Below, one piece after another: positions 10,585-23,355 of a DNA stretch of 64,000 bases. The position numbers and the translations under genes are program-made. The notes under the pieces are model-generated. The model was not told the origin of the DNA and did not search any database. It saw nothing but the letters and a program-made list of their open reading frames with translations. This DNA comes from Turnera subulata. Lineage: Eukaryota > Streptophyta > Magnoliopsida > Malpighiales > Passifloraceae. How positions within the stretch are numbered: position 1 is the first letter of the stretch; each line of letters begins with the position of its first letter. The stretch covers positions 77,032-141,031 of the forward strand of contig JAKUCV010006662.1 of assembly GCA_028386065.3 (NCBI GenBank), written 5' to 3'.

Positions 10585-13217
10585 TGAAGCGCCCTGACCC
10601 GTATTTACCGTACACAGTAAACACGTGCCGAAACTATTCTCATTGATAGAACAGACAGTACATCGCAGTCAAAATACTACACAGTAAATCCAAATACAGC
10701 AAAGATCCAAGACATCATCTGTCACCCACACTCGGGGACCATTATTCAATCCACACAACTAACTCAACAGCAGCAGCATACTCCAGTATAAACAACATCA
10801 TAAGCCATATAGGAAAGCAGCAACACAACAACATATATAACACAGCAGCGAAAGACTTATACGCACATGCAGCGGAGGTATGGATCCGGAGTCAGTGGAG
10901 AAGAAAGCAGCAGCCATCGAACGTCGTACCTGAACTACGAAATACCTTAACCTACGGGATGAAACCCCGCAGGCGAGGAGTGAGTCCGAAGTGCTCACCG
11001 ACGAAGGATAAACAGTGATATGCAGGCAACCGTAATACTGTAAAGAAAACACAGGCATGCAATTGCACAACTCAAACAAGACTGAGCCAAGACCAAAAGA
11101 ATATTTATTATTATTTCCAATTTTATCTTCCGGGCCCCGTCACTGGACAAGCTAGGGTCGTACCAGCTTATCAATTAATTCCGGATGCCAGGTCAAAGGG
11201 AACCATACCAAATCTTACCATACCGGGACCACGTCCCAAAATAACCATACCAAAGTAACTATACCGGGTTCAACAACCCAAAATAACCATACCGGGATCA
11301 ACATCCCAAAATAATCATACTGGGATCAACATCCCAAAATAACCATACCGGGTTCAATAACCCAAGGAACAATCGGGATCAACATCCCCAAACCAAGTAA
11401 CCGACCATTGCATCCCAAAATTAATTTTCAAACCATCGGGTCATACCACTACTTTCCACGTGACAATTATATCATCATCTCAAATTCAATTTCCCAATTT
11501 CTAATTTCTATTTTCCTTTTCTCAATTATCCACAGTCAATAGTTCAACATCAATCTCAACACAATATCCACAACAGCAATAACCATATCAATCGAATAAC
11601 CAACAATGAACATCTCAGCAGTTCAATCAAACAGCAAAGCACACAAAGTATTACAGGCACATAATAAGGGTTATCCATCCTCACCTTAGTCGATTACTCA
11701 ATTATGGAAATGTCCAACAGATTCCAAGTCTGGTTCCTCGGCAAACTGCTCGTTATCAGCTCCTATATCAATCAAATAATATGCACACATAAGGTGATAT
11801 GCAAATGCCATGCTAATACTTTGTACCGAAAAATAAATACTGACTTGTCTTGGTTACTCCCCCGGGTTAATTCTCCATTATCATCATAATTCACCATTTA
11901 TTATCCATGTGTCAAAATATCATACTATACTTATACCCGGTTACTATACCGGTATAATACTTTGATAATACCCTTTCCATAATTATTTTCTCAAAATAAT
12001 TATTTTTCCACAATAAATCAAAGTAAATAAATTATTTCAAATTTCCATATTATTCCCAGAATTATTTTCCCAAAATATAAACTTTATTATTATTTTCCTT
12101 CCATTTAATTTTCTTTTTCCAGATTTTAGTTATTATTTTTGAATCGGACTGGGCCAAATAGTGCCAGCCCAGACCATGCACAGTGCCAAGCCCAGGCCCC
12201 AACCAGGAGCCCAGACTCAGGCCCACGCGCAGGCCTGGAACCAGACCCAACAGCCCAGCCCGCCAACTCCAATTCTGGCCCGGCCTCGACCCTACCATGG
12301 TGACGGATCAACTTGACCCATCCGGGTCATCTCCCTCACACGGTCTGCTCACCTCGACGAGCACGATGGCGGTGCGTGGCGAGGCGATGCGAGACGGCAG
12401 CGATGCAGGGAAGGCGACTGCGGTAGGAGGCAGAGGCGGCTGCGAGGAGACGCGAGAGGGTGGCGACGGTCGTGACTTGGCCCCGTCGGCTGCTGGTCGT
12501 TGCGCTCGAGATGAAGGCGGCGGCGACTGGTTGCGACGGAAGGGAGAGGGAGAAGGGAAGGAAAGGAAGGTGGCTGATGGCGGTTCAGGTGGGTGTGGTG
12601 TGGTGGTCGGTGGCGGCTCGGCCACGGGTGTGGAGGAGAAGAAAGGAAAAGAAAAAAGAAGAGAGGAGGGGAGGGGTTGCTCAAAACGACGGGGTTTTGG
12701 GTGTGTGTGTGTTTAGTTTTTTTTTTTCCTTTTCTTTCTTTTTCCTGGTTTCTTAGGTTGCAGTAGGTAGTTTGCAGGTGAGGTTTGGCAGGGAAGAGAT
12801 GGAGGTGATGATGGTGTGAAGGCATACAGAAGAAACACTGATTAAATAGGCGTGCAAAAGTACTGGCAATTCACAGGCAAAATAGGAGAAGGCTGTTGAA
12901 TAATTGAGCTCTCAATTATGTGCTACTATGTTGCATGTGAAGCGTGACCCGCCTGGACCAGAAAATATCCAATATACCCCCTTACCTTTATTTCTGGTCC
13001 GTTAACTCGAGGATAAACCCGGCTTTTCTGAAAATTCCTGGACCCGAAAAATTCCAACTTTGGTCCGTAAAATCCACAGAAAAATCCCGAACGTAGGACA
13101 AAGCTCGGTTTCGGAATCCAATGCTCGAATTACCATAAATTAATTACCCAAGATTAATTTTAAATGGTAAATTATTGTAAATTAACTTAAATAGTCCAGT
13201 TAAAAATGAAATTTTTG
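10585..13217 (-). mobile_element. Minus-strand LTR (family 2), outer end replaced by a foldback element
   Basis: Its left edge TGAAGCGCCCTGACCCG equals the edges at 14144 and 15769, which is the 3' end of this LTR read on the minus strand. Order inside: hairpin array at 11225-11388, the GCAGTTCAATCAAAC landmark near 11620, AT-rich tract, GGACTGGGCC near 12147, then a G-rich tract and the segment ACCCAAGATTAATTTT at about 13148. The other copies end with ...ACCCGGRCTGTTACA; here the match stops near 13217, where the foldback element begins. Frames such as 12183-12716 are low-complexity and lie within this repeat. Confidence 0.75.
11225..11388. repeat. Array of six short hairpins with covarying stems
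   Basis: Six palindromes lie at 11225, 11266, 11294, 11322, 11350 and 11375, mostly 25-28 bases apart. The stems are GGGAC/GTCCC, GGGTT/AACCC, GGGAT/ATCCC (three times) and GGGTT/AACCC, with loops of 3-4 bases, usually CAAC. The flanks between them are similar (AAAATAACCATACC), so this is a minisatellite of about 28 bp whose stem sequence varies while staying paired. Confidence 0.8.
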
Positions 13218-13645
13218 TATACCTCGAGTTTTTCTTTTATCCCGATCGTATACCCCGGAGTTTTTCTGTCCTTTTTCTGTACCCCGAGTTTCAATTTTTG
13301 TCCATTTCATGTACCTCGGGCAGCCCAAGCGATGACATGGCCATCTCCCGGGGTCTACTTGACACGAGTTGCAATTCTATTGGCACCAAATGGATGTTAT
13401 TGTGGGTCCCACCTTATTTCTCAAATATTCTAATTTGTGGGTCCCACAAAATTTCCACATGGCACCAGTGGCATTATGCCACGGGTCAAGTGGACCTGGG
13501 CAGATGGCCATCTCATCGTCCGGGCTGCCCGAGGTACACAAAAGGGACAGAAATTGAAGCTCGGGGTACATAAAAAGGACACGGAAACTCCGGAGTATAC
13601 GATCGGGACAAAAGGAAAACTCGAAGTATATAAAAGGTGTTTAAC
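13212..13645. mobile_element. 430-bp foldback (MITE-like) element with arms of at least 130 bp
   Basis: The segment at 13220-13345 is the near-complement of 13508-13632. For example CCCGATCGTATACCCCGGAG on the left pairs with CTCCGGAGTATACGATCGGG on the right, and CCTCGGGCAGCCC pairs with GGGCTGCCCGAGG. Even the middle is partly palindromic around GTGGGTCCCAC, present twice. Long terminal inverted repeats with no coding capacity suggest a foldback or Mutator-like MITE. I could not find a convincing target-site duplication, so the class is uncertain. Confidence 0.8.
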
Positions 13646-14143
13646 TCAAACATAAAAGGAAGATAATCTTACTTTAATACTTATTCATCAAAGACATTAC
13701 TAACAAAGAAACAATTCAAATCGTGCTAAAATATAAGAAATAATTCTCAATCTTACCATTTCCTCAATCTTGGGAGGTCAGTTAACTTGATTTTGAATGT
13801 ACGGGCATTGACTTTCCATAACTCATTCCAACAAAATTATAAAAAAATTATATTACTTGTAGAGACTTCTTGATTTTGATCCAATAGTTAAATTATAATA
13901 ATAATATATGGACTTTTATTTAATAGCCTATGTGTGAGTTAAATAATTATTTTGGCTTTGATCCAATTAGTTATTTAACTAGTCTATTAAGTAACCTAGT
14001 TTAAAATTTAAGTTTAGGGTTTTCTATGATTTTATAGACTAGTGCATATAAATAGATACCTTATACACATACAACACCTAACAGAGAAAAATTCTTCTCC
14101 AGTCTCATTCTCCAAAATCCCTAATTAGTTCTCTAGGACTCTT
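13646..14143. other. Non-coding stretch, possibly the flank of an older LTR element
   Basis: No gene is visible. A TATA-like CATATAAATAG at 14045 is followed by ACACATACAACACC and a CTCC-rich leader, the look of a retrotransposon R region. The sequence resumes after 21062, because the LTR starting at 14144 was inserted here. The idea of an old copia-type LTR is inference only. Confidence 0.3.
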
Positions 14144-14734
14144 TGAAACGCCCCGACCCGTATTTACCAGCCTCAGTAAACACGTGCCGGAATTGTACAA
14201 CAGTAAACACAACACGAGACACGGCCCAAAGATAATATCAATGAATATAACAGAGAAACCGGCCCAACGGCCCAACATCAAAACACATCACCCAAACCCG
14301 GGAACCCAAATTATAGCACAGCGGAAGCAATTTTATCATTCTCAATAATAGTATGAAACCATGCAATGCAACATATGGATCCAAGTCCTGCCCGAGGTAA
14401 CGTCACAACCGCCAAAATGCATCGTATCTGAATCACAAATAACTCAACCTACGGGATGAAAGCCCGCAGGTGAGGGGTGAGTCCGAAGTGCCCACTAACC
14501 ATGGATAAACAGAGATATGCAGGCAACTATAATACTTCAAAGAAGAAATACAGACAATAGTCACAACCATACCAAAGACAATACTGTACAAGACAGACCA
14601 AACCCAAAGACTCGACCCAAATGTACCAAAGACTTTATTATTATTCCAATTTTATCTTTCTGGGCCCCGTCACGGATAAGCTAGGGTCGTACCAGGTTAT
14701 CAACCTGTTTTTGGTGCCAGATAAAAAAGAACCC

Positions 14735-14853
14735 GGGATCAACATCCCAATAACAAATCTCAGGGATCAACATCCCAATAACAATCTCAGGGATCAACAT
14801 CCCAATAACAATCTCAAGGATCAACATCCCAATCAAACCGGCATCAACATGCC
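14735..14853. repeat. Second hairpin array, five units
   Basis: Palindromes at 14735, 14763, 14790, 14817 and 14840 share the loop CAAC. Three have stem GGGAT/ATCCC, one is AGGAT/ATCCC with one broken pair, and the last is GGCAT/ATGCC, in which both sides of the third pair have changed together. Further single examples follow near 15130-15180. Confidence 0.8.
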
Positions 14854-15768
14854 CATCACAAATAACCCAGATCATGGCCACCACAAAATAGTCTTAAACC
14901 ATCCGGTCGTACCTCTACTTACCACGTGACAATTAAGTCATCATTATCCAAAACCAAATCTCAGGATTCGACATCCCAAATCCAAAACCAAAAGACACGA
15001 CTCACTTATTAACTTTTCCAATTTTAATATTCGGGCCCTGTCACTGGACAAGCTAGGGTCGTACCTGGTTATTAACTAATTCCGGATGCCAGGCTAAACG
15101 TAACCTGACATCAACATCCCAATAACAAACCAATCTGGGATCAATATCCCATTATCAAAATCAAACCGGGATCAACATCCCATAACCAAGAAACCGGCCA
15201 TGACACCATAGAACTAGCCTCTAACCATCTAGTCGTACCACTACTTTCCGCGTGACAATAAAATACCATCTCAAATCAACTTTCAATTTCCATTTCTCCT
15301 TTTTCTCAATTATCCATATCACAGTTTATTCCAATTATCCAACTTTCTATTAACTCAAGTTATACAACAGACCAATCCATCAACAATTTCATAGCATCAG
15401 TTACTCACAATCCAACATCAATCACAACACAGTATCCAAAAAACCAATAACAATCAACACAGCCGTTCAATCAAGCATAACAATATCAGCGAATCACACT
15501 CAGAACCAACATCAACAATCCATATCATCAAGTATCCAACAATAATATATATCATCATAATTTCCAATATTCATTTTCTCAAGTTATTCAACTTTCCATT
15601 ATCACAAGTTAATCCACAGACCCAACCAATCAACAATCTCATAACACCAATTATTCACAATTAACAGTTCAACAATTATCCACAATTTCCACAAGACCAA
15701 CAACACAGTCCAACAACAGTAACAACAATAACCATCACAGTTAAATAACTATCAATGATCATCTCAGC

Positions 15769-18700
15769 TGAAACGCCCCGACCCATATTTACCGTACACA
15801 GTAAACACGTGCCGGAACTGTGACAACCCGACCAATCAAACTCAGCTTACATTGTATAAAACATAAACCCTGGCTCAGCAGCCCAAAAATATAAACATCA
15901 ATATGGCCCTACGGCCCAACATCAGTAACATCATAACTGGCCCAACGGCCCAACAACAATAATAATCAGCACAGCGGAAGACTTAACTAGATGCACAGCG
16001 GAAGACTTAAGACTCACATGACAACATATGCAAAGCCCAATGCAACTAATGGATCCGAGTCCTGTCCAAGGGATGACGCCGCAGCCTGTCTGGAATGCAA
16101 TATACCTGAACCACAAATAACTCAACCTACGGGATGAAAGCCCGCAGGTGAGGGGTGAGTCCGAAGTGCCCACCGGGTAAACCCATAAGCAAATATACAT
16201 AAACATACACCGTAACTATTCCAAGTCACAACACAACAATTAACCAAGGTTCTCACGAACCTTAAATACACACTGGTGATTCTAGACACACTATTCCAAA
16301 TTTTATTAATAGGGCCCCTATCACAAGTTAAATGATGGCCGTCGCCTGGTAGTCAAGCTAGCTAGCCCGTGGACCCCTCCCCGGTACCTCCACGTAATAA
16401 CTGGCACAGACAGGGAGCAGGCACCAACCACTAACTCTCCCCCAGTGCTCAAACAATAACAATAACTTGGTACAGACAGGGAGCAGGCACCAACCACTAA
16501 CTCTCCCCCAGCACCATAATCTAAGACTACCATCTGGCTGTTCCAACATTTAACTGTGACTCGCTAGATGTCTAAGTGTATTCAATTTTATTATTTCCTT
16601 TTTCCTCGACTAATTACCACATCTCTATCATCCAACCATTATCTCATTATCCCGAGCAGGCTCGCAGCCTCTCCGCTCGTCTGGATAATATCCAATATCA
16701 AACTGTCATCACATCATAGTACCCTCGGTACTCAACTCACACAATTCTACGGTCAACAACAGCAACAGTCTTACTCATATCCACAATCCCAACATCATCA
16801 GTTATATCAACAGTAACAATAATTTCAACAACATCAACGGCAACAATTATCAACTCAATTCATCACACAACAAACCACACACAGCCACAAAGCATCATAC
16901 CAGCATCATTGGACACAGTAAGCAAACAGCAACTTGATATCACGGGATGTAAATAAATATTTACTTAACCTCACCTTAGCCGATTATCAAATACGGAATC
17001 CTCAACAGGTTCCAAAGCCGGTTCCACAGGAACTGCTCAATATCATAACCTATACAACAAAATAACATGCTCACATAAATGCACATAGTTGGTATTCTAT
17101 GATGCCAAACTGCGTAATAACCCATCCCGGTTCTTATCCCTTATTATTTCCATTTACCGAAAATATTTACCGTACGTATTTCTGAATATAATTTCGGTAC
17201 CATACTTTAATTAAAACTCTTTTCAAAATATATTTTCATAAAATAATTATAATTTCCAAAATTATAATCTATATAATCTTTCCAAAAAAATAATAACCTA
17301 TTTATAATTTCTAGAAAATATTTATAGTATTTATCTTTTCCAAATATATATACAATTTATTTTTCCAACACAAAACATAATTAATTTTAATTTACAGAAT
17401 ACATATTTATATACTTACACCACAATAGTAATTTTCCAAACGAAATTACTTACATATTAAATTTCTAGAAATTATTTCCAAGGCATATATATATTTTTCC
17501 AATTAACAATAGTTTTCCAAAACATAACTTAATTATTTATCAAAGTAAATATATCTATACTTTAATAAAAATTACAGAATAAAATCGTCCATAATTTTCT
17601 CAAAATAACTATGTAATTTTTTTCAAAATTAATTACCAGTATATTAGTAAATACATATATATATAATAAAAAATTTTTTAATTAAATTAAACGGACTGGG
17701 CCGAGTCCAAGCCAAGCCCAAGGCGGAGCCCATCATGCCAAGACCCAAACCCAAGCCCATCATAAGCACCTAAGTCTAAAGCCCAATTCCATAACAACCC
17801 AAACTAAACCCACTAAACCCAACTCACAGCCCATACCTACCCAAACCATGAACCCAAATCACCATTAACCTTCCAGCCCATAACCTATGCCCTAAGCCCA
17901 AAACCCAACAAAACCCATTAACCCAACATGCATGAAATTAAGCAGCCCATGCAAAAACAAAACTGCCCATGCATCAACAGTGCACGGGTCTTCTTCAACC
18001 CCGTGGCTTACCTGCGCGGGATGACGGGCAGCTGAACGACGAGCGAGGTGGGGCGGCTGACGAGCGATGACTGCGGCGGCTGGCGGCAGGAGCTGGAGGC
18101 GACGCGGAAGTGGCGGTGCTGGTCGTGGCCGTCCGCAGGCTGCGTCGTCATCGGGTGAGTGCACGACAAGAAGGAGAGGCGACGCTGCGCGAGGCGGGTG
18201 ACGGGCGCGGCGAGCAGCTTGGTGGCACGGTGCAGGGGCGGTGACTGGACGCGGCGGCAGGCGAGGTGACGGTGGCGCAAGGGGAAGAACACGCCGCGGC
18301 TGCTGGTGCAAGGGCCGTAGGCGAGTTCGCGCGGTGGAGGGAGAGATGCACTCGGTCGGCTTCGCGTGGAGGTGGAGGCGCGGCAGTGTTGCCTCGTGTG
18401 ACGGCTGCTACGGCGTGCAGGCGTGGAGGAGAAGGAGGAGGACGGTGTTGTAGGTAAGGGTGTTGGGTTGTGTGGAGGCGGTGCGTGGAGGCGTGAGGAG
18501 GAGCAGAGAGGGCAGGAGGAAAAAGAAAGTGAAGGAGAGAAAAAGAAAGAATAAGAAAGCAGAAGGAAACAAAGATGGGGAAGGAAACAAAGTTCACAAG
18601 CGCACAGGGGCTTCACGGGCGAGTTCACGGGAGAAGCGACAAAAACTCATGCGGGAACAGGAGGGAAGAAAAGACGAAAAAGGAAAGAAAAGAGAAAAGA

Positions 18701-19002
18701 AAAGAAAGGAAGAAAAGGAAGGGGACAGGGGCATAGACGTAATTTCCCGTCCCGAGTCCAAAAATATGACTTGGGCTCGGAAAATCCGATTAATTTCCCT
18801 GAACGACGTCCAAGTCTCGGAATTGGAAACCGAGGCTCGGTTAGTTAAGAAGACACTCTCGAGCGCGGGAAAATTCTCGGTTTTGAAAAACGACTCCCGA
18901 TTTACCGTAAATTAATTACCCAAGATTAATTCAACAGCAAATCACGGTAAATAGACTTCTACAGTCCCGGTAAAAATCAAAAATTTTACCCGGGCTGTTA
19001 CA
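15769..19002 (-). mobile_element. Solo LTR (family 2), 3234 bp, with perfect target duplication TCAGC
   Basis: TGAAACGCCCCGACCC opens and CCCGGGCTGTTACA closes it. The five bases before (15764-15768) and after (19003-19007) are both TCAGC. Removing the insert restores the sequence CATCTCAGCAGTTCAATC found intact at about 11609. No internal retrotransposon domain is present, so it is a solo LTR left by recombination between two LTRs. Open frames at 17892-18915 lie in its GC-rich part and show no family resemblance. Confidence 0.9.
16403..16511. repeat. 66-bp tandem duplication within the solo LTR
   Basis: The segment from GGCACAGACAGGGAGCAGG to CTCTCCCCCAG at 16403-16445 recurs at 16469-16511 almost unchanged. 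It has no visible coding meaning. Confidence 0.8.
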
Positions 19003-21062
19003 TCAGCAGTTCAATCAAACAAGTATTACAGGCACATATCAAGGGTTATCGATCCTCACCTTAGCCGATTACTCAACTCTGAAGACAATGACCGGTCCAA
19101 AGCCGGCTCCTCGGGAAACTGCCCGATATCAAAACCTATACCACAAAACAACATGCTCACATAAATGTACATAATCGGTATGCTATGATGCCATAAATTG
19201 TAAATTAAACCCCCCTTGGTTATACGTCATCATCTCCATGAAATTATTATACTTGCCAAAATATAATTACCAAATATTATTATTTATTTTTTTTCCAAAA
19301 AGATATTATTATATATACTTAGTGAAATATTCCCCAAAATATACACTACCATATTTATCTCCAAAATATTTCATAGCATGTATACCCCTTTTCTAAAATT
19401 ATTTACTCTTATAATAATTTTCAAGGAAATTCATATTATAATTATATTTTCCCAAAATAATGTTAGTGATACCATTTTTTTCCCAATAAAACATATTCAT
19501 ATACTTCATATATATATTTTCCAAAATACTATAACTCATACTTACCATATTTTTATTAAAATAATCAAACATAATTACCTTAATTTTTCCAAAATAATAT
19601 GTCTAAGTAATTATTTCTAGATATATCAAATGAATAATTATTTCTGGTCAAATTAATTATTTTGTCTATTTTCCAAAAATTATATAATTTATAAAACCAT
19701 ATATATATTTTTTCAGAAAACATATTTTATAATTATATAGGTATTTTCTTTCTTTTTTATTTAACGGACTGGGCCAAATAGTACCAACCCAGACCCATCA
19801 CTTAGACCCAGCCTAGGCCCTAAACAGGAACCCAAGCATAAGCCCATGCGACAAGCCCAGGTGAGTCAGCCCATCCGATTTTCTGGCCACCAGCCCATCA
19901 GATCCCAAATGCCCAACACAATACCCGGGTCAAAACCATAGCTACCGGGTCAACCCGCCCGTTACACGGGTCTTCTTCAACCCGTGGTGGCTCACCTCGG
20001 GTCCTTGCAGGCGGCGACGAACGGCGGGGCAGCGGCACAGGACGGGCCACAGGCGACACGAGGAAGGCGGCCGAAGGAAGAGCGCGGCGTCGGGTGCTGG
20101 TGCTGCTGACGATGGCGTGGCGTGGTAGCGGTCGACGGCGGTAGCGAGCAGGTTTGGCTTGCTTCTTGCCTCCACGGGGCGGCGACGCGATAGACCAGAC
20201 GACTGAGCGGTGCGACGCGGCGTGCTAGCAAGGCGAGACCACGAGCAGAGGAGGAAGAGGCGTGAGCGAGGGCGGTTATTAGTGGAGGTCGTCGGCTGCA
20301 GCAGGACGGTACTTCAGGGCGGCAGCGCGTCTTGCTCGGACGGCTGTTGGTCGACGTGCACAAGGATTATGGCGACGGCGGCGTGACACGAGGCGAGGGC
20401 GTGGCTCCAACGCGCAGGCGGGGCGACAGTCGCTGTGGTGGTGCTTGGTGGCGGCGATGAAGAGGAAGAAGAAGATGGATGGGGTGTTTTCTCTCTTTTT
20501 TTCATTTTCATTTTTTTCCTCTTTTTCCTTCTTTCTTTTTTTCCGGTTTCTTTTCTTTTTTCTTTCTTTTTTTTTCCTGGTTTTGTGAGTGAGGAAGGAA
20601 ACTGGGTGTTTTTGGTGGTTGCAGGAAAAAGGATAGCTGGGTTTGAAGAAGAAGAAATGATGGTGGTGTGTGCAGGATATGGAGAAGATGGCTTCATCAA
20701 GCAGAAAAAACGGGGTGCACAGGCATCACAGGATAAAGCTGGTCACATGTGACATAGGGAAGAGGCAGCGCCCAACTCAATCATGCAGGTAAGTCGTGTC
20801 CAGACCAGAGCAGAAAATAACTGATGTACCCACTTAATTATTTTCCGGTGTGATTTTTCTGAGGATTCCGGGACCCGAAAAATACCAACTTTGGTCCGAA
20901 AAATCCACGGAAAAATCTCGAGCGCGGGAAAAACCTCGGTTACGAAAAACGACGCTCGATTTACCTTGAATTAATTACCCAAGATTAATTCATTCGGTAA
21001 ATCACTGCATAACGACTTTTACAGTCCCGGAAAAACTCTAAATTTTTACCCGGACTGTTACA

Positions 21063-21922
21063 CTTTTGGCAATTGAAATGTCTTGTGTGAATTATTTGTG
21101 GGGTCGATACTCAAGAAAAGATCAGGTGATAATCAAGAGAGGATCCTGTGGTTTGGTAGAGGATCCCTGTGGTTTGTGTTAACTAAAATCTCGGTACGCA
21201 ATTAGATTGTTTACTCCATTTGATTCAGCAGAGACTCGATAAAAACGTGATGATCCAATCAACCAACCATGTGTCAAGTGAAAATCGGTGCTGGAGGAAG
21301 AAACCACCGATTGCTCGCCCATAAAAATCCCATCGGGCACATGCATCTTACGAATCAGCTTGTCCCGGGAATTGAAGCGTGCTCTCTATTTTCATTTCTA
21401 TAGCCCCATAACAAAACAGTGAAGCCAATAAAACAAGAGCGCGTTTGTGCTGAGGGTAACATGGTCCTAGTGCGTGTGTAGTTCCAAACACGAAATCGAA
21501 GCGTCCTCTTCTACGTTCAGGCCATATCTTTACTACCCTTAACGATCTGTAAACTCTTTGCTTTGTAAGAAAGAGAGTCTGTGTTTGTGCTTTTATCAGT
21601 TTGGGAAGATTGTGGCAGAAAAATCACTCTCTGAATCAAGTGCCTTCTTCTTTCCCTTTATCTAGTTAGCTTCCTTTCATGTTTCATTTTTCTCCTTGGT
21701 CTTATAATTAAACAAGACCTGCGTGCTAGCATCAGTTTTTTCTTTTTCCTTTTTACTCTGGCGTTTTACTTTCTTTCAGAGTAAGAATTGTGTTTTGAGT
21801 CTTTCCAGCCTTTTCATTTGCATGCTTGTATATATATGATCCTTTGCTAAATGCATAACTTTCCTGCGATATTTTCCTTTTGTTTTGTATATATGTGTAA
21901 TTTTGCTAGTATTTTCAGATAA
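21063..21922 (+). promoter_or_regulatory. Upstream and 5' leader of the first NRPD2/NRPE2 copy
   Basis: No gene lies here. From about 21610 the sequence resembles the leader of the second copy (33320-33732): CACTCTCT, then CTTCTTC-rich DNA, then a pyrimidine-rich acceptor TTTTCAG four bases before the ATG. The second copy has a clear donor AAT/GTAAGT; the matching spot here reads CAAGTGCC near 21638, a weak donor. Splicing of the leader intron may therefore be impaired. Confidence 0.5.
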
Positions 21923-23355
21923 ATGGAGGCTGACGCAAGCACCAGCATCAGGAGTGAACAGTCACTTAGTGACTTCGATGATATGGATATTGATGATGAT
22001 GATTTTGTGGAGGCAATATCAAGCATACGCCAGTTAGGTGAAGGCAAATTTAACGAGTTCTGCAAAAAGGCGGCGAGGTTGTTTTTCGACAAGTACGGGC
22101 TAATCAGCCACCAAATCAACTCCTACAATGAGTTCATTCGAACTGGACTCCAGAGGCTCATTGATTCACTTGGAGACTTGCATGTTGTGCCTGATTTTGA
22201 CCCATCCAAGAAAGGAGATGGGGAGTGGAAATACGCCACAATCAAGTTTGGAAATGTCAAGCTCGAGCAACCAAAATTTTGGTCTAATTCGAAGTGTGAC
22301 AACCTTAAGCTGCTTCCAAAACATGCAAGACTCCAGAAAATGACCTACTCAGCCAAGATCATGACAGTTAGTGTCACTCTTGAGGTGAGCAAAATTAGCC
22401 CCAAAATAATTTAGAACATAATGTTGGAATATTTGAAAATTTAGTTGTGTCAAACCCGAGCTGAGGCGTGTAGGACACTGTCCTAAAGAGATATTTTTGG
22501 TAATCCCAAAAGTCTCCCCAGGATACAACAATTCCTTCTACAAAAATATTGTAGGGAACTAGAATCTGCCAAGAAGTTTTTATCTTAAAGACAAATAAAA
22601 AACCCAGCAAAAGAGAAAAGGACTAAATGTGAAAAGAGAATAAAGGGAGGATAAAGGAAGAATGAGAGTAGGATTTTTTCCTGTATTGGAGCTGAAGAGA
22701 GGTCCTGTATTTATAGGAGGTGGAGGGGAACAACAAAGTTAGAAAAATAATGGTCATTTAATAAGGACCACATTTTTTTCTACTGACCAGGTAAGCTCTC
22801 AACTAATCCCCTGATATCCTCCAACATCTAATAGTTAGTTTTGACTAGATAAACTCTTTTTTTTTTCTTTTGAAATATAACGTATTTTTCCAACAATCCC
22901 CCACATATTTCAAAAGGAAAAAATGTACGATATGAGTTTGTTTAGCTGGGTTCTTAAAACTAACGAATGTAATACAACGATCTTGGTGTCCGTAGACTAT
23001 GAACCAAGTCTAGACTGATAAGTCTTAACAAACCATGTCTATCAGTGTAACAATCGGTTACTATGAACTAATAGACACGTTGGCAAGTTAGTGTTCTTAT
23101 CAATCATATTACACCCCCACAATTCTTGGCGTTATCGCGGTTTTGCGCATTACGGCCTTGCGCGCGAACCCGTAAGGGCTATGCTGATCATTAAGAGTTT
23201 AACTCAGCCTCTCAAGTAAATGCAGTCTAGTACTTTTCCTCACACCATAGGAAGGGACAAATGTTCAAGTACTAGCAGAACTAACTAGTGACTTGTTAAT
23301 ACCCATATGAACCTGTTTCACGGGATCTCCGATCACGCAGGTTGGGTTACCATCA

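Larger units (their letters stand above)
14144..21062 (-). mobile_element. Minus-strand LTR (family 2), split by a younger solo LTR
   Basis: The left edge TGAAACGCCCCGACCCG at 14144 and right edge CCCGGACTGTTACA ending at 21062 form the TG...CA boundaries. The flanks are CTCTT (14139-14143) and CTTTT (21063-21067), a target duplication with one mismatch. The part 15769-19002 is a second LTR inserted in it. A block starting GGGCCCYGTCAC...GCTAGGGTCGTACC occurs twice (about 14663 and 15034), so this copy has an internal duplication. Long frames in its C-rich or G-rich parts, such as 19992-20363 and 20314-20700, are low-complexity and not treated as genes. Confidence 0.8.

Noticed and set aside
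12183..12825. Overlapping frames of 98-177 codons on both strands
   Set aside because: They lie within an LTR in G-rich or C-rich low-complexity DNA, overlap each other in several frames and show no domain; the same region recurs in the other LTR copies.
14735..14853. CRISPR-like array
   Set aside because: Regular short palindromic repeats, but spacers are short and similar, and this is a plant LTR; a minisatellite explains it.
17892..18915. Frames of 139-206 codons in the solo LTR
   Set aside because: Purine- or pyrimidine-biased sequence gives long chance frames; no conserved motif, and the DNA lies within an LTR.
19942..20752. Frames of 77-128 codons near 20 kb
   Set aside because: Same LTR family and same compositional bias, with Lys/Glu or Phe/Ser runs only.
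22349..22610. Small minus-strand frames next to NRPD2 exon 1
   Set aside because: They lie in the copia 3' LTR and repeat the LTR-encoded upstream extension of the polyprotein frame.
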